A DNA stretch of 64,000 nt from CAXSEF01 sp964236535 (lineage in GTDB: Bacteria; Pseudomonadota; Alphaproteobacteria; Acetobacterales; Acetobacteraceae): positions 1 to 64,000 of the forward strand of contig CAXSEF010000004.1 in the NCBI GenBank assembly GCA_964236535.1, in the 5' to 3' direction. A program made the position numbers and the translations under genes. The notes under the pieces are model-generated. The model was not told where the DNA came from. It saw only the letters and a list, made by a program, of their open reading frames with translations, and made no database searches. Positions 45,170 through 54,315 of this stretch are shown one piece after another; within the stretch, counting starts at the first letter, position 1, and every line of letters starts with the position of its first letter.

Positions 45170-46726
45170 ATGAACGACCTGCCAGGCCCGGCCGAGCCGC
45201 CCGCCCCCCGACGCCGCGCCAGGACCGACAGCGAGGCCGCGGCCGGACCGGGCGCCGCACCCGGCAACGTGCCGGAATACTCCGTGGGCGAGATCTCCGG
45301 CGCGGTGAAGCGCACGCTGGAGGGCGCGTTCGGCCGGGTGCGGGTGCGCGGCGAGATCACCGAGTGCAAGCGCTACGGCTCCGGGCACATCTACCTGTCG
45401 CTGAAGGACGAGGACGCCAAGCTCGCCTGCGTGGTGTGGAAAAGCGCGGTGCCGCGGCTGGGCCTCGATCCGGAGAACGGCGTCGAGGTGATCGCGACCG
45501 GGCGGCTGACCACCTATGGCGAGCGCTCGTCCTACCAGCTGATGATCGAGCGGCTGGAATACGCCGGCGCCGGCGCCCTGCTCGCCCGGGTGGAGATGCT
45601 GCGCCAGCGCCTGCAGGCCGAGGGGCTGTTCGATGCGGAGCGCCGCCGGGCGCTGCCGCGGCTGCCGCTGCTGGTGGGCGTCGTCACCTCGGCGCAGGGC
45701 GCGGTGTGGCACGACATCCAGACCACGGTGGCGCGCCGCTTCGCCCGGCCGCTGCTGCTGTGGCCGGTGCCGGTGCAGGGCGAGGGGGCGGCGGCACGCA
45801 TCGCCGCGGCGATCCGCGGCATGGACGCGCTGCCCACGCGGCTCGGGGAGGGCCGGACCGCACCGGGCCGCGCCGCACCCGAGGCGGGCCCGGTGCGGCC
45901 CGACGTGCTGATCGTGGCGCGCGGCGGCGGCAGCCTCGAGGACCTGATGGCGTTCAACGACGAGGCGGTGCTGCGCGCCGCCGCCGGCTGCCGCATCCCG
46001 CTGATCTCTGCGGTCGGGCACGAGACGGACACGACGCTGCTGGACTTCGTGGCCGACCGCCGCGCGCCGACGCCCACCGCCGCGGCCGAGATGGCGGTGC
46101 CGTCGCGCCTGGAGCTGCTTGCGGAGCTGGGCCACCTCTCGGCCCGGCTCGACGGTGCGACGGGCCGGCTGGCGCAGGAGCGGCGTGGCCGGCTGGACCG
46201 CGCCGCGGCTCGGCTGCCGGACCTGCCGTTGCTGCTGGGCACGGCACGCCAGCGGCTCGACGACCGGGCGCAGCGCCTGGCGCTGTCGGTGCCGAACCTG
46301 CTGGCGCGGCGCCGCGCGGCGCTGGCGCGGGCCGAGCGCGGGCTGCCCGACCCGCACGCCCTGGTGGCGGCACGGCGCGCCCAGCTGGCGCTGGCGGCGG
46401 CGCACCTCCGCTCGGGGCTGCGCCAGGCGGTGCGGCACCGCGCGGCGGAGGCGGGCGCGGTGCTGCCCCGGCTGTCCGCCACGCCGCTGCTGGCGATGCT
46501 GCGGGAACGCCGGGCGCGGCTCCACGGGCTGGCGGCGCGGCTCGAGGCCGGCTCGTACGCGGCGGTCCTGCAGCGCGGCTTCGCCCTGGTGCTGGCCGCC
46601 GACGGGCACGCGGTGCCCCGCGCCGCGGACATGCCGCGCCACGGCCGGGTGAGCCTGCGCTTCAGCGACGGCGAGATCGCGGTGCAGACCACGGCCGGCA
46701 CGCGGCAGGGTCGTCTCGACCTGTGA
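45170..46726 (+). CDS. xseA: Exodeoxyribonuclease VII large subunit
   Basis: A 518-residue subunit of the single-strand exonuclease. The N-terminal OB-fold shows YSVGEISGAVKRTLEGAFGRVRVRGEITECKR and GHIYLSLKDEDAKLACVVW. The catalytic core has GVVTSAQGAVWHDI, PVQGEGAAARIAAAIRGMD, DVLIVARGGGSLEDLMAFNDE and SAVGHETDTTLLDFVADRRAPTPTAAAE. The C-terminal half is a long Ala/Arg/Leu coiled coil, then the LQRGFALVL motif. The small subunit XseB is not adjacent. The stop overlaps the MFS gene (GTGA). Confidence 0.96.
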   Translation: MNDLPGPAEPPAPRRRARTDSEAAAGPGAAPGNVPEYSVGEISGAVKRTLEGAFGRVRVRGEITECKRYGSGHIYLSLKDEDAKLACVVWKSAVPRLGLDPENGVEVIATGRLTTYGERSSYQLMIERLEYAGAGALLARVEMLRQRLQAEGLFDAERRRALPRLPLLVGVVTSAQGAVWHDIQTTVARRFARPLLLWPVPVQGEGAAARIAAAIRGMDALPTRLGEGRTAPGRAAPEAGPVRPDVLIVARGGGSLEDLMAFNDEAVLRAAAGCRIPLISAVGHETDTTLLDFVADRRAPTPTAAAEMAVPSRLELLAELGHLSARLDGATGRLAQERRGRLDRAAARLPDLPLLLGTARQRLDDRAQRLALSVPNLLARRRAALARAERGLPDPHALVAARRAQLALAAAHLRSGLRQAVRHRAAEAGAVLPRLSATPLLAMLRERRARLHGLAARLEAGSYAAVLQRGFALVLAADGHAVPRAADMPRHGRVSLRFSDGEIAVQTTAGTRQGRLDL

Positions 46727-48135
46727 CCGGTGATGTGGAGCACGATGCGGACCGGGCCGCATCAAGCGGCCCGGTCCCGGGGCGCCCAAGGCCAGACCGC
46801 GACACGGGGCCCGACCCGGTCCCCTCGGGCGCAGGCCAGGCCGGAGAGGCATCGTCGCCAGGAGTAGGGCCGGCCCTCGGACCGCGCGACCCCGCCGCCG
46901 GTGCGGCGCCCGCGGCCAGGCCATACCGCGCGCCCAGCATCGGCTTCGTGCTGGTGACGCTGACGATCGACGCGCTCGGCTTCGGGCTCGTGGTGCCGGT
47001 GGTGCCGGGGCTGGTCGTGCACCTGTCGCACCTCTCGGCGTCGGCGGCGTCGATCTGGGTGGGCTCGCTGCTGGCGGCGTTCTCCGCCATGCAGTTCCTC
47101 TGCTCGCCGCTGCTGGGCGCGCTCAGCGACCGGTTCGGGCGGCGGCCGGTGCTGCTGCTGTCGGTCTCCGGGACGGGAATCAACTACCTGCTGCTCGCCT
47201 GGGCGCCGAGCCTCGGCTGGCTGTTCCTGGGGCGGCTGATCGCCGGTGCCACCGCGGCCAGCGCCTCGGCCGCCACCGCCTACATCGCCGACGTCACGCC
47301 GCCGGAACAGCGGGCGCAGCGCTTCGGCCTGGTCGGCGCCACCTTCGGCGTGGGGTTCGTGATGGGCCCGGCGCTGGGCGGCCTGCTCGGCTCCCACGGG
47401 CTGCGGCTGCCGTTCATCGCGGCGGCCGTGCTGGCCGGCGCCAACGTGATCTACGGCCTGGTGGCGCTGCCGGAGAGCCTGCCGCCGGAGCGCAGGCGGC
47501 CGCTGTCCTGGCGCCGGGCCAACCCGATCGGGCTGCTGCCCGCCCTGCGGGCGGACCGCGACACCGCCCGGCTGGCGCTGGTCTGGTGCTGCGCCTGGTT
47601 CGCGATCGGCTCGCTGCAGAGCACCTTCGTGCTGGCCAACCAGCTGCGGCTCGGCTGGGGACCGCGCGGCAACGGGCTGGCGCTGGCGGTGATCGGCGTC
47701 GGCTCGGCCCTGGTGCAGGGCTTCCTGGTGCGCCGGGTGGTGCGCCGGCTGGGCGAGCGCCGCACCGCGCTGCTCGGCTACGGGCTGGCGATGGCGGCCT
47801 ATGCCTGCCTCGCCGCCGCGGTGACACCGGTGCTGGTGTTCGTCGGCCTGGTGCTGCAGTCGTTCGGCGCAATCAGCGGCCCGGCCGTGCAGTCCATGGT
47901 GTCGGCGCAGGTCGGCCCCGATCGGCAGGGCGAGATGCAGGGCGCGCTGTCGTCGCTGCAGGGGCTGACCGCGATCGTCTCGCCAGTATTCGCCGGCTGG
48001 CTGTTCGGGGTGTTCACCGGGCCTGACGCGCCGCTGTGGTTCCCGGGCGCGCCGTTCCTGGCGGCGGCGGCAGGATATGCCGTGGCATTCGTGCTGGTGC
48101 GGGGAGTGACGCGAGGCGCCAGGGCCAGGACCTGA
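46723..48135 (+). CDS. MFS transporter, TCR/Tet-like
   Basis: A 470-residue transporter with about 12 membrane segments after an unusual 70-residue hydrophilic N-terminus rich in Gly, Pro and Asp. SIGFVLVTLTIDALGFGLVVPVVPGL opens the first segment. The MFS motif A is GALSDRFGRRPVLLLS, and GPALGGLLG matches motif C of drug-proton antiporters, as in tetracycline exporters. The GTG start overlaps the xseA stop. The substrate is unknown. A repeat pair begins right after the stop. Confidence 0.88.
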   Translation: MTGDVEHDADRAASSGPVPGRPRPDRDTGPDPVPSGAGQAGEASSPGVGPALGPRDPAAGAAPAARPYRAPSIGFVLVTLTIDALGFGLVVPVVPGLVVHLSHLSASAASIWVGSLLAAFSAMQFLCSPLLGALSDRFGRRPVLLLSVSGTGINYLLLAWAPSLGWLFLGRLIAGATAASASAATAYIADVTPPEQRAQRFGLVGATFGVGFVMGPALGGLLGSHGLRLPFIAAAVLAGANVIYGLVALPESLPPERRRPLSWRRANPIGLLPALRADRDTARLALVWCCAWFAIGSLQSTFVLANQLRLGWGPRGNGLALAVIGVGSALVQGFLVRRVVRRLGERRTALLGYGLAMAAYACLAAAVTPVLVFVGLVLQSFGAISGPAVQSMVSAQVGPDRQGEMQGALSSLQGLTAIVSPVFAGWLFGVFTGPDAPLWFPGAPFLAAAAGYAVAFVLVRGVTRGARART

Positions 48136-48279
48136 AGCAAGACCGGAAACCCGGTCTCCTCAAAGCAACGCCTACTCCCCGAAGGCACACTGCCGGGTAT
48201 CGCGCCACCGCCCCAACAGAACGGTTTCCAAAGGCCGCCGGCCTTGAGCGGGTCTGGGCAGAGCTTAGCCTTGCTTGCC
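48136..48279. repeat. Paired twin-hairpin repeat
   Basis: The left arm (48136-48170) is reduced to GAAGCAAG and ACCGGAAACCCGGT. The right arm (48220-48279) has GGTTTCC, AAAGGCCGCCGGCCTT, GAGCGGGT, CTGGGCAGAGCTTAG (decayed hairpin 1) and CCTTGCTTGCC. The pair starts directly at the stop of the MFS gene and ends 31 bases before the next ATG. Confidence 0.6.
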
Positions 48280-48309
48280 ACCCTTGCGACACACGCCATC
48301 TGCGGTGCC

Positions 48310-49461
48310 ATGGACACGCCCCCCACCCGCGCCGCCGGTCTTGCCCGCCTCGCCGACTTCGCCCCCGCGATGGGCCAAGCCTACGCATCCGGCCGCAACA
48401 CCGACCGCGGCCCGGATCGCCAGGGCGCCACCTCCACGCTCTCGCCCTACCTGCGCCGGCGCCTGGTGACCGAGCGCGAGACCGTCGAGGCGGCGCTCGG
48501 CGGGCCGGACAGCGCGACGTTCGTCGCCGAGGTGTTCTGGCGCAGCTACTTCAAGGGCCACCTGGAGACCCGGCCGGCGCTGTGGGACGACTACCTGCGG
48601 CGGGTGGCGCAGGACCGGCAGCGCCTCGCGTCGGAGTCGGGGCTGCGCCGGGTGTTCGACGACGCGGTCGCCGGCCGCACCGGCATCGACGGCTTCGACG
48701 ACTGGGCCCGGGAGCTCGTGCGGGAGAACTGGCTGCACAACCACGCGCGGATGTGGTTCGCCTCGATCTGGATGTTCACGCTGCGGCTGCCCTGGGCGCT
48801 CGGGGCGGACTTCTTCATGCGCCACCTGCTCGACGGCGATCCTGCAAGCAACACCCTGTCCTGGCGCTGGGTGGCCGGGCTGCACACGCGCGGCAAATGC
48901 TACGCGGCGCGTGCGGAAAACATCCGCCGCTACACCGACGGCCGCTTCGACCCGCACGGGCTGGACGAGAGCCCGGAACCGCTCGAGGAGGACGCGCTGC
49001 CAGGGGCGGTCGCGCTGCCACGCCCCGACGCGCCGCCCGCCGGAGAAGTGGCACTGCTGCTGCACCTCGACGACCTGCACCCCGAGAGCCTGGATCTGGG
49101 CGCGGCGCGGGTGGTACGGCTGGGCGGGCTGGTCGCCCACGCCGACGGCGCGGTGGACGCGGTGCGGGCCTGGGACCGCGCCGCCATGGCCGACGCCCTG
49201 GCCCGCGCGTCGGCGCACTTCGGCTGCGCGGCCGGACCGGCCGAGCCGGGCGGGAACGCCGAGCCGGGCTGGAACGAAGGGCGGCCAGTGGTCGCCGCCT
49301 GGGCGCCGGTCGGTCCGTCCGCAGCCGCGCTGCCGCCCTGCCTGCGGCTGCGGCGCGGCTGGGACAGCGCGACCTGGCCGAAGGCGGGCCGCGGCTTCTT
49401 CCAGGTCAAGGCGGCGATCCCGCGCATCCTCGAGGCGGAGGAGCTGGGCGCGGGTCGCTAG
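48310..49461 (+). CDS. Photolyase/cryptochrome FAD-binding-domain protein lacking the N-terminal domain
   Basis: A 383-residue protein. The first two thirds match the FAD-binding catalytic domain of photolyases and cryptochromes: TSTLSPYLRRRLVTERE, VFWRSYFKGHLETRP, ENWLHNHARMWFASIWMF and the DPASNTLSWRWVAGLHTRGKCYAARAENI block. The N-terminal antenna (Rossmann) domain is absent. Instead a C-terminal region (about residues 255-383) carries VALLLHLDDLHPESLDLG and ends FFQVKAAIPRILEAEEL. Photolyase-like relatives with this layout occur in alphaproteobacteria. Whether it repairs DNA or senses light is unknown. Start chosen at ATG 48310; longer frames read into repeat DNA. Confidence 0.8.
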   Translation: MDTPPTRAAGLARLADFAPAMGQAYASGRNTDRGPDRQGATSTLSPYLRRRLVTERETVEAALGGPDSATFVAEVFWRSYFKGHLETRPALWDDYLRRVAQDRQRLASESGLRRVFDDAVAGRTGIDGFDDWARELVRENWLHNHARMWFASIWMFTLRLPWALGADFFMRHLLDGDPASNTLSWRWVAGLHTRGKCYAARAENIRRYTDGRFDPHGLDESPEPLEEDALPGAVALPRPDAPPAGEVALLLHLDDLHPESLDLGAARVVRLGGLVAHADGAVDAVRAWDRAAMADALARASAHFGCAAGPAEPGGNAEPGWNEGRPVVAAWAPVGPSAAALPPCLRLRRGWDSATWPKAGRGFFQVKAAIPRILEAEELGAGR

Positions 49462-49714
49462 GCAAGCAGGGCCAGAGGGCGCTGCCCCTGGACTCTGCCA
49501 GGGGCAGAGGCTCTGGATCTTGGCGATTCGCGCTTTTCTCGCCTGTCGGCTTCAAGCGACGCCGTAACAGGATTCTGACCGCCCGGCTCCATCGCACGAC
49601 CAGGCCTGCCCACGACAGGCCCGAACTTCCGTATCCTGCGATGTTTCAGGTGATCGATTGCCAAAGGGCCCCGCCCTTTGGCGGGTCTGGGCAGAGCCCG
49701 GCCGTGCTTGGCCT
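49462..49714. repeat. Two widely spaced twin-hairpin arms facing each other
   Basis: The left arm (49462-49518) has GGCAAGCAGG, a GCCAGAGGGCGCTGCCCCTGG hairpin, ACTCTG, CCAGGGGCAGAGGCTCTGG. The right arm (49659-49714) has TTGCCAAAGGGCCCCGCCCTTTGG, CGGGT, CTGGGCAGAGCCCGG and CCGTGCTTGG. About 140 bases of unassigned sequence lie between. The pair fills the space between two convergent genes and ends 5 bases before the acyltransferase stop. Confidence 0.65.
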
Positions 49715-49719
49715 GCAGG

Positions 49720-50703
49720 TCAAGGATCGGAGCCACCAGCCCGCGGCCGCGCCGCAGGGTCGCCCACCGCCGCCTGGACCCCCACTTGGCCCCCCGCCGC
49801 AACCACCCCCGCCGGGCTCTTCGGCCAGCGCCGATGCAGCCACAGCCAGCTCTCCGGCCGCTCCCTGACCCAGCGCTCGATCACGTCGTTGATCGACTGG
49901 GTAAGCGCCAGCACGTCGGCCTGCCGCACGCCGGAGCTCGGCAGCGGCAGCGGCGGCTCGACCACCACGCGGAACCGCGCCGGACCAAGGCGCTGCACGT
50001 GGCCCGGGATGACCCTGCAGCCGAAGCGCAGCGCGAGCGTCGCCGGCGCCGGCGCCGTCATCGCCTCGCGCCCGAAGAAGCGCGCCTCGATGCCGTCGTT
50101 CATCTTCTGGTCCATCAGCATGCCGAGGTGCCCGCCGCGCGCCAGATGGCGCACCGCCGCGCGGGCCCCCGCCGCGCCCTTGGGGAACATCGGCACGTCG
50201 CAGCCGATCGCGCGGCGGCGCATGCCGATGATCGCCGCGTCCACCGCGCGATTGGCGCTGGCACGGTAGAGGCTCGCGAACGGCAGGCCGTACCTGGCCA
50301 CCATGGCTGGCAGCACCTCCCAGTTGCCGATATGGCCGGAGACGAACAGCACCGGCCCGCCGGCCTCCCGGGCCTCGCGCAGGATCTCGGCGCCGCTCAC
50401 CTCCCAGCCTGGGCCGTCAGCCGTTTCGCCGAGCGCATCCAGATGCGCCAGCTCGCCCGTGGTGCGGCCCAGGCTGTCCCACACGCCGCGGATCACCCGA
50501 CGCCGTGCCCTCGCGTCGAGCTCCGGCAGGGCGGCGCGCAGGTTGGCGTCGGCGACCCGCGAGACCGGCAGCAGCGGACCCGCCAGCCGGGCGATCCCGC
50601 CCGCGAGGTTCGACGCCCCCACCGGGCCCAGCGCCCGCAACACGCCGAACGCGGCGCGCAGCAGCGCGGCCTCGGCACGGTGCCGGACCGCGAGCACGCT
50701 CAC
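49720..50703 (-). CDS. Lipid A biosynthesis lauroyl-type acyltransferase (LpxL/HtrB family)
   Basis: A 327-residue inner-membrane acyltransferase that adds a secondary acyl chain to Kdo-lipid A. The catalytic His-x4-Glu-type motif is SGHIGNWEVLP, followed by YRASANRAVDAAI, MFPKGAAGARAAVRHLARGG and DQKMNDGIEARFFGREAMTAPAPATLALRFG. It ends in WVRERPESWLWLHRRWP plus a low-complexity tail of about 35 residues. The GTG start overlaps the lpxK stop. It is the last gene of the Kdo/lipid A run. Confidence 0.9.
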   Translation of the reverse strand: MSVLAVRHRAEAALLRAAFGVLRALGPVGASNLAGGIARLAGPLLPVSRVADANLRAALPELDARARRRVIRGVWDSLGRTTGELAHLDALGETADGPGWEVSGAEILREAREAGGPVLFVSGHIGNWEVLPAMVARYGLPFASLYRASANRAVDAAIIGMRRRAIGCDVPMFPKGAAGARAAVRHLARGGHLGMLMDQKMNDGIEARFFGREAMTAPAPATLALRFGCRVIPGHVQRLGPARFRVVVEPPLPLPSSGVRQADVLALTQSINDVIERWVRERPESWLWLHRRWPKSPAGVVAAGGQVGVQAAVGDPAARPRAGGSDP

Positions 50704-51779
50704 CGCCGGATTCCTCGGCGCAGCACCTCGTCCAGCAGGACCTCGATCGCGTCGTCGTCCCAGGCGAGCGCCACGCCGAGCACCTCCACCCGCGCCCGGA
50801 TGCCGGGCGGCAACCGCATCGCGTCCTTGGGCGTGGTGATCGGCGCCGCGTCCAGCCGGGCCGCCTCGGCGAGCACGCGGCGCAGCTCGCGCGGCCGGAA
50901 CCGGTGATGGTCGGGGAAGTCGATGGTGCCGGCCAGCATCGCGCCGGCCTCGACCAGCGTCGCATGGAACTTCGACGGCCGGGCGATGCCGGCGAAAGCC
51001 AGCACCCGGCGCCCGTCCAGCCGCGGCGCCGGATCCTCCCCCTGCCCCGAAATCGGACCCGGCACCAGCCGCGCCCCGAGCACCGGCAGCAGCGGCAGCA
51101 GCGCGGCGCGGGCGCCGGTGCGATCCTCGCCGATCAGCACCGCCGCCCGGCAGCGTCGCGCCGCCGCCGCCACCGGCTCGCGCAGCGGCCCCGCCGGCAG
51201 CACCCGGCCATTGCCGAAACCCGTCGCGCCATCGACGACCAGCAGCGCGCAATCCTGGCGCAGGGTCGGGTTCTGCAGCCCGTCGTCCATCACCAGGCAG
51301 GCGGCGCCGCCGGCGATCGCCGCCCGGGCGCCGGCGGCGCGATCCGCCGAGACCCAGGTGGGTGCAGCCTCGGCGAGCAGCAGCGCCTCGTCGCCGGCCA
51401 GCGCCGCCGACATGCCCGCACGCACGCGCACCACGCCGCGCGCGCTGCCGCCATGGCCGCGGGTCAGCGCATGCACCGCCACGTCGCGCGCCGCCAGACG
51501 GCGCAGCAGGTCGAGCGCCAGCGTGGTCTTGCCGGCACCGCCCACGCCCGCGTTGCCGCAGCAGATCACCGGCACCGGCGCCTGCCAGCCCGGCCGGCGC
51601 AGCCGCCAGGCGGTGGCGGCCGCGACCACCGACGCCACCGGTGCGAGCAGGCGGGGCAGCGCGCCGTCCTCTCGCCAGAACGCGGGCGCGCGCGCGGCAA
51701 ACACCGGCCAGGTCGCGGGCCTGCCGGAGCCCGTCCGGCAGCCGGCATCCGGCACGTCGCCGCGCCGCGCCGCGCTCAT
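50700..51779 (-). CDS. lpxK: Tetraacyldisaccharide 4'-kinase
   Basis: A 359-residue membrane-associated kinase that phosphorylates the lipid A precursor disaccharide. After a hydrophobic N-terminus (PRLLAPVASVVAAATAWRL) comes the P-loop ICCGNAGVGGAGKTTLALDLLRRL. TRGHGGSARG, GDEALLLAEAAPTWVSADR, LVMDDGLQNPTL and FPDHHRF are all LpxK signatures. ATGA and GTGA overlaps couple it to waaA and the acyltransferase. Confidence 0.96.
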   Translation of the reverse strand: MSAARRGDVPDAGCRTGSGRPATWPVFAARAPAFWREDGALPRLLAPVASVVAAATAWRLRRPGWQAPVPVICCGNAGVGGAGKTTLALDLLRRLAARDVAVHALTRGHGGSARGVVRVRAGMSAALAGDEALLLAEAAPTWVSADRAAGARAAIAGGAACLVMDDGLQNPTLRQDCALLVVDGATGFGNGRVLPAGPLREPVAAAARRCRAAVLIGEDRTGARAALLPLLPVLGARLVPGPISGQGEDPAPRLDGRRVLAFAGIARPSKFHATLVEAGAMLAGTIDFPDHHRFRPRELRRVLAEAARLDAAPITTPKDAMRLPPGIRARVEVLGVALAWDDDAIEVLLDEVLRRGIRR

Positions 51780-53131
51780 GCGTGCTGCCGGCCCAGCAGC
51801 GTCACCAGAGCGGCCGCGACCTGCGCCGGCAGCGCGGCGAACCCGAGCGAGGCCGCGTGGCCGGCCGCCGCCGCACCGTGCCGTGCCGCCGCGTCGCGCA
51901 GCATGCGATCGACCCAGCCGGCCAGCGCCGCCTCGTCGGCCACCACGCACAGCGCCCCGGCCGCCTGCAGCCGCAGCACGATCTCGGTGAAATTGGCGGT
52001 GCGCGGCCCGCTGGCGACCGCGCAGCCCGCCCGTGCCGGCTCGATCGGGTTGTGGCCGCCGCCCGGCCCCGCACCGGGCGCCGGCCCCACCGCCAACGAA
52101 TTGCCCATGAACGCGATCCCGGTCGCGTGGAACAGCGTGCCGAGCTCGCCGAGCGCGTCGAACAGCCACAATCCGCCGGCAGGCGGCGGCTCGCCGGCCC
52201 CGTGCCGAGCCACGAGGAGGCCGCCGCCGTCCGGCCCGGACAGCTCGGCCGCGAGCGCCGCGCCACGCCCCGGGTGACGCGGGGCGATGATGGTGACCAG
52301 GCCCGGATGGGCGGCGGCAAGGCGGCGGTGCACCCCGGCCACGACCCGCTCCTCGCCCGGGTGGGTGCTGGCCGCGAGCCAGACCGGACGGCCGCCGAGC
52401 TGGGCCGCGATGCGGGCCAGCAGCGCCGCGTCGACCGGCAGGTCGGCGGCGGCGAACTTCAGGTTGCCCGGTGCCGAGACGGCCGCCGCGCCAAGTCCGC
52501 CCAGCCGCGCCGCGTCGGCCTCCGACTGCGCCAGGACCAGGTCGAAGCCGCCGAGCACCCGGCGCGCGAAGCCCGGGGCGCGCCGCCAGGACCGGGCGCT
52601 GCGCTCGGACATCCGGGCATTGAGCAACGCGGTGGGAATGGCGCGGGCCCGGCAGGCCGCGAGCAGGTTCGGCCACAGCTCGCTCTCGACGAAGGCGGCC
52701 GCGTCCGGGCGCCAGTGGTCGAGAAAGCGCCTCGCCCATCCCGGCACGTCGAGCGGGGCGAGGCGGTGGCGCACCCGCCCCGCCAGGCCCAGCTCGTCCA
52801 GCCGACGCTCCGCGAGCTCTCCGCCGGTCACCGTCGCGGTGGTCAGCAGCACCGAGAGCGTGGCGGGCAGTGCGGCCAGCACCGGCAGGATCGACGCCGT
52901 CTCCCCGACGCTCGCCGCGTGCACCCACAGCAGCAGGCCCGGCGGCCGGGCCGCTGCGTCGATGCCGCGGCGCTCGGGAAGGCGGGCCGCCACCTCCTTG
53001 CCGTGCCGCACCCGCCAGCGGAGCATCAGCCGCAGCCCCGGGGCCGACGCGCCGGCCAGCAGCGCCCACAGCCCGGCCGGCAACCCGGCGCCAACCCGCC
53101 CGCCGGGTCGCAGCCTGCCCGCCCGCGTCAC
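51776..53131 (-). CDS. waaA: 3-deoxy-D-manno-octulosonic acid transferase
   Basis: A GT30-family glycosyltransferase of about 451 residues that adds Kdo to lipid A precursors at the inner membrane. Landmarks are RHGKEVAARLPERRG, LLWVHAASVGETASILPVL with the catalytic Glu, FVESELWPNLL, LLNARMSERS, GNLKFAAADLP, LAASTHPGEE, FMGNSLAVGPAPGAGPGGGHNPIEPA. The start is taken as GTG at 53131, which gives the usual hydrophobic N-terminus; an ATG further in (MLRWRVRHG) would remove it. Overlaps lpxK by ATGA. Confidence 0.95.
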   Translation of the reverse strand: MTRAGRLRPGGRVGAGLPAGLWALLAGASAPGLRLMLRWRVRHGKEVAARLPERRGIDAAARPPGLLLWVHAASVGETASILPVLAALPATLSVLLTTATVTGGELAERRLDELGLAGRVRHRLAPLDVPGWARRFLDHWRPDAAAFVESELWPNLLAACRARAIPTALLNARMSERSARSWRRAPGFARRVLGGFDLVLAQSEADAARLGGLGAAAVSAPGNLKFAAADLPVDAALLARIAAQLGGRPVWLAASTHPGEERVVAGVHRRLAAAHPGLVTIIAPRHPGRGAALAAELSGPDGGGLLVARHGAGEPPPAGGLWLFDALGELGTLFHATGIAFMGNSLAVGPAPGAGPGGGHNPIEPARAGCAVASGPRTANFTEIVLRLQAAGALCVVADEAALAGWVDRMLRDAAARHGAAAAGHAASLGFAALPAQVAAALVTLLGRQHA

Positions 53132-53172
53132 CGGCGACGACCCCGGGGCAGCCGGAGCCGCCGCGCCCTCGC

Positions 53173-53871
53173 TCAGGCGCACAGCCGGTCCGCCTCGCCG
53201 GCCGCCAGCGTCAGCGCCGCCTCGATCGCCGGCAGCGTCGCCTGCCAGCCGGCGCGCGGCACCCGGATCGGCGGCCCGCAAACCACCACCCCGCGCCCGA
53301 ACGGCAGCGGCAGCACCATGCGGTCCCAGCTGTGCAGCACGATCCGCCGCGTGGTCTGCGCCGAGAACGGCAGCACCGGCGCGCCGGTCAGCGCCGCCAG
53401 CCGGGCGATGCCGGCAGCCGCCTGGCGCCGCGGCCCGCGCGGCCCGTCCGGGGTGATCGCGACCAGGCCGCCCCCCGCCACCACCCCCACCAGGGCGCGC
53501 AGCGCCGACGCACCGCCCTTGCCGGCCGCCCCGCGCCCGCCAGGTCGTTCGGTCGAGCCATGCACCACCTCGACCCCGAACCGACGGATCAGGCTGGCGA
53601 AGAACCGGCCGTCGCGGTGCCGGCTGACCAGCACGTGCATGCGCAGCCCAGGCACCGCCCGCGCCCGCACATGCGACCACAGCGCGGGGCTCAGCGGCAG
53701 CCGCTCGTGCCAGAACGCCGCCAGCACCGGTCGGCCGGCGCAGGGCGCGGCGAGGTGCGCCTCGCCGCGCACGGTCCAGCGCGTGGTGCGCAGCGCGAAG
53801 CCGATATAGGCGCCGACCAGCGACGCGACCGCCGCCTGCGCAGCCTCGGAACGCAGCAGCCGGCTCAGCAC
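53173..53871 (-). CDS. DUF374 lysophospholipid acyltransferase-like protein
   Basis: A 232-residue protein of the DUF374 family, found just upstream of waaA in many alphaproteobacteria. PVLAAFWHERLPLSP holds the acyltransferase-like His, followed by HVLVSRHRDGRFFASLIRRFGVEVVHGSTER and AITPDGPRGPRRQAAAGIARLA. It is likely to modify lipid A or related lipids, but the substrate has not been settled. The start is GTG at 53871. A repeat arm lies 75 bases upstream. Confidence 0.87.
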   Translation of the reverse strand: MLSRLLRSEAAQAAVASLVGAYIGFALRTTRWTVRGEAHLAAPCAGRPVLAAFWHERLPLSPALWSHVRARAVPGLRMHVLVSRHRDGRFFASLIRRFGVEVVHGSTERPGGRGAAGKGGASALRALVGVVAGGGLVAITPDGPRGPRRQAAAGIARLAALTGAPVLPFSAQTTRRIVLHSWDRMVLPLPFGRGVVVCGPPIRVPRAGWQATLPAIEAALTLAAGEADRLCA

Positions 53872-53945
53872 GGCGCGTCGGGCGGGTTGGTCATCGCCGC
53901 GCGGGTTAGCACGCCACCCGGAGGAAGTCAGGATCGGCTGGAGCA

Positions 53946-54010
53946 GGCAGCAAGGCCAGAGGCTCTGCCTCTGGACTCCGCCGGGGGCTGAGCCCCCGGA
54001 CCCGCACACG
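53946..54010 (+). repeat. Twin-hairpin repeat arm
   Basis: A near-perfect forward arm: GGCAGCAAGG, CCAGAGGCTCTGCCTCTGG (53956-53974), ACTCCG, CCGGGGGCTGAGCCCCCGG (hairpin 2, 53981-53999), ACCCGCACACG. Here hairpin 2 is CGGGGGC/GCCCCCG, whereas the copy at 26618 has CCAAAGGC/GCCTTTGG: every stem change is compensated. Confidence 0.82.
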
Positions 54011-54054
54011 TTGGGGCACACCCGCGGCAGTCGCGTCCTGACGCCGGCGCGGCG

Positions 54055-54315
54055 TCACCCGAACGGGTTGCGCACGCTCCGGGCAGGCAACACCGCGCCC
54101 GGCGCCGCCCGGCGCGGCAGCCCCGGATCCTCCGACAGCACCCGCACCACGTCCGTCAGCAGCGCCAGCAGCGCCTTCGCCGCGTCGAGACCGGCCTGGT
54201 CGCGCGCGATCTCCGCGGCACCGTGCAGGCTGATCCGGTCCCGCCCGTTCTCCACGTCGAGCCCGGCGACGCTCAGCACCGCGGTGTCGTCGGCAAACGG
54301 CGAGAACTTGCTCAT
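54055..54315 (-). CDS. Small conserved protein, unknown function
   Basis: An 86-residue soluble protein, MSKFSPFADDTAVLSVAGLD..., with the pattern VENGRDRISLHGAAEIARDQAGL and ending SVRNPFG. I have seen similar short proteins in alphaproteobacteria but know of no function. Its ATG overlaps the stop of the nuclease gene (ATGA), so the two are translated together. Confidence 0.75.
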   Translation of the reverse strand: MSKFSPFADDTAVLSVAGLDVENGRDRISLHGAAEIARDQAGLDAAKALLALLTDVVRVLSEDPGLPRRAAPGAVLPARSVRNPFG

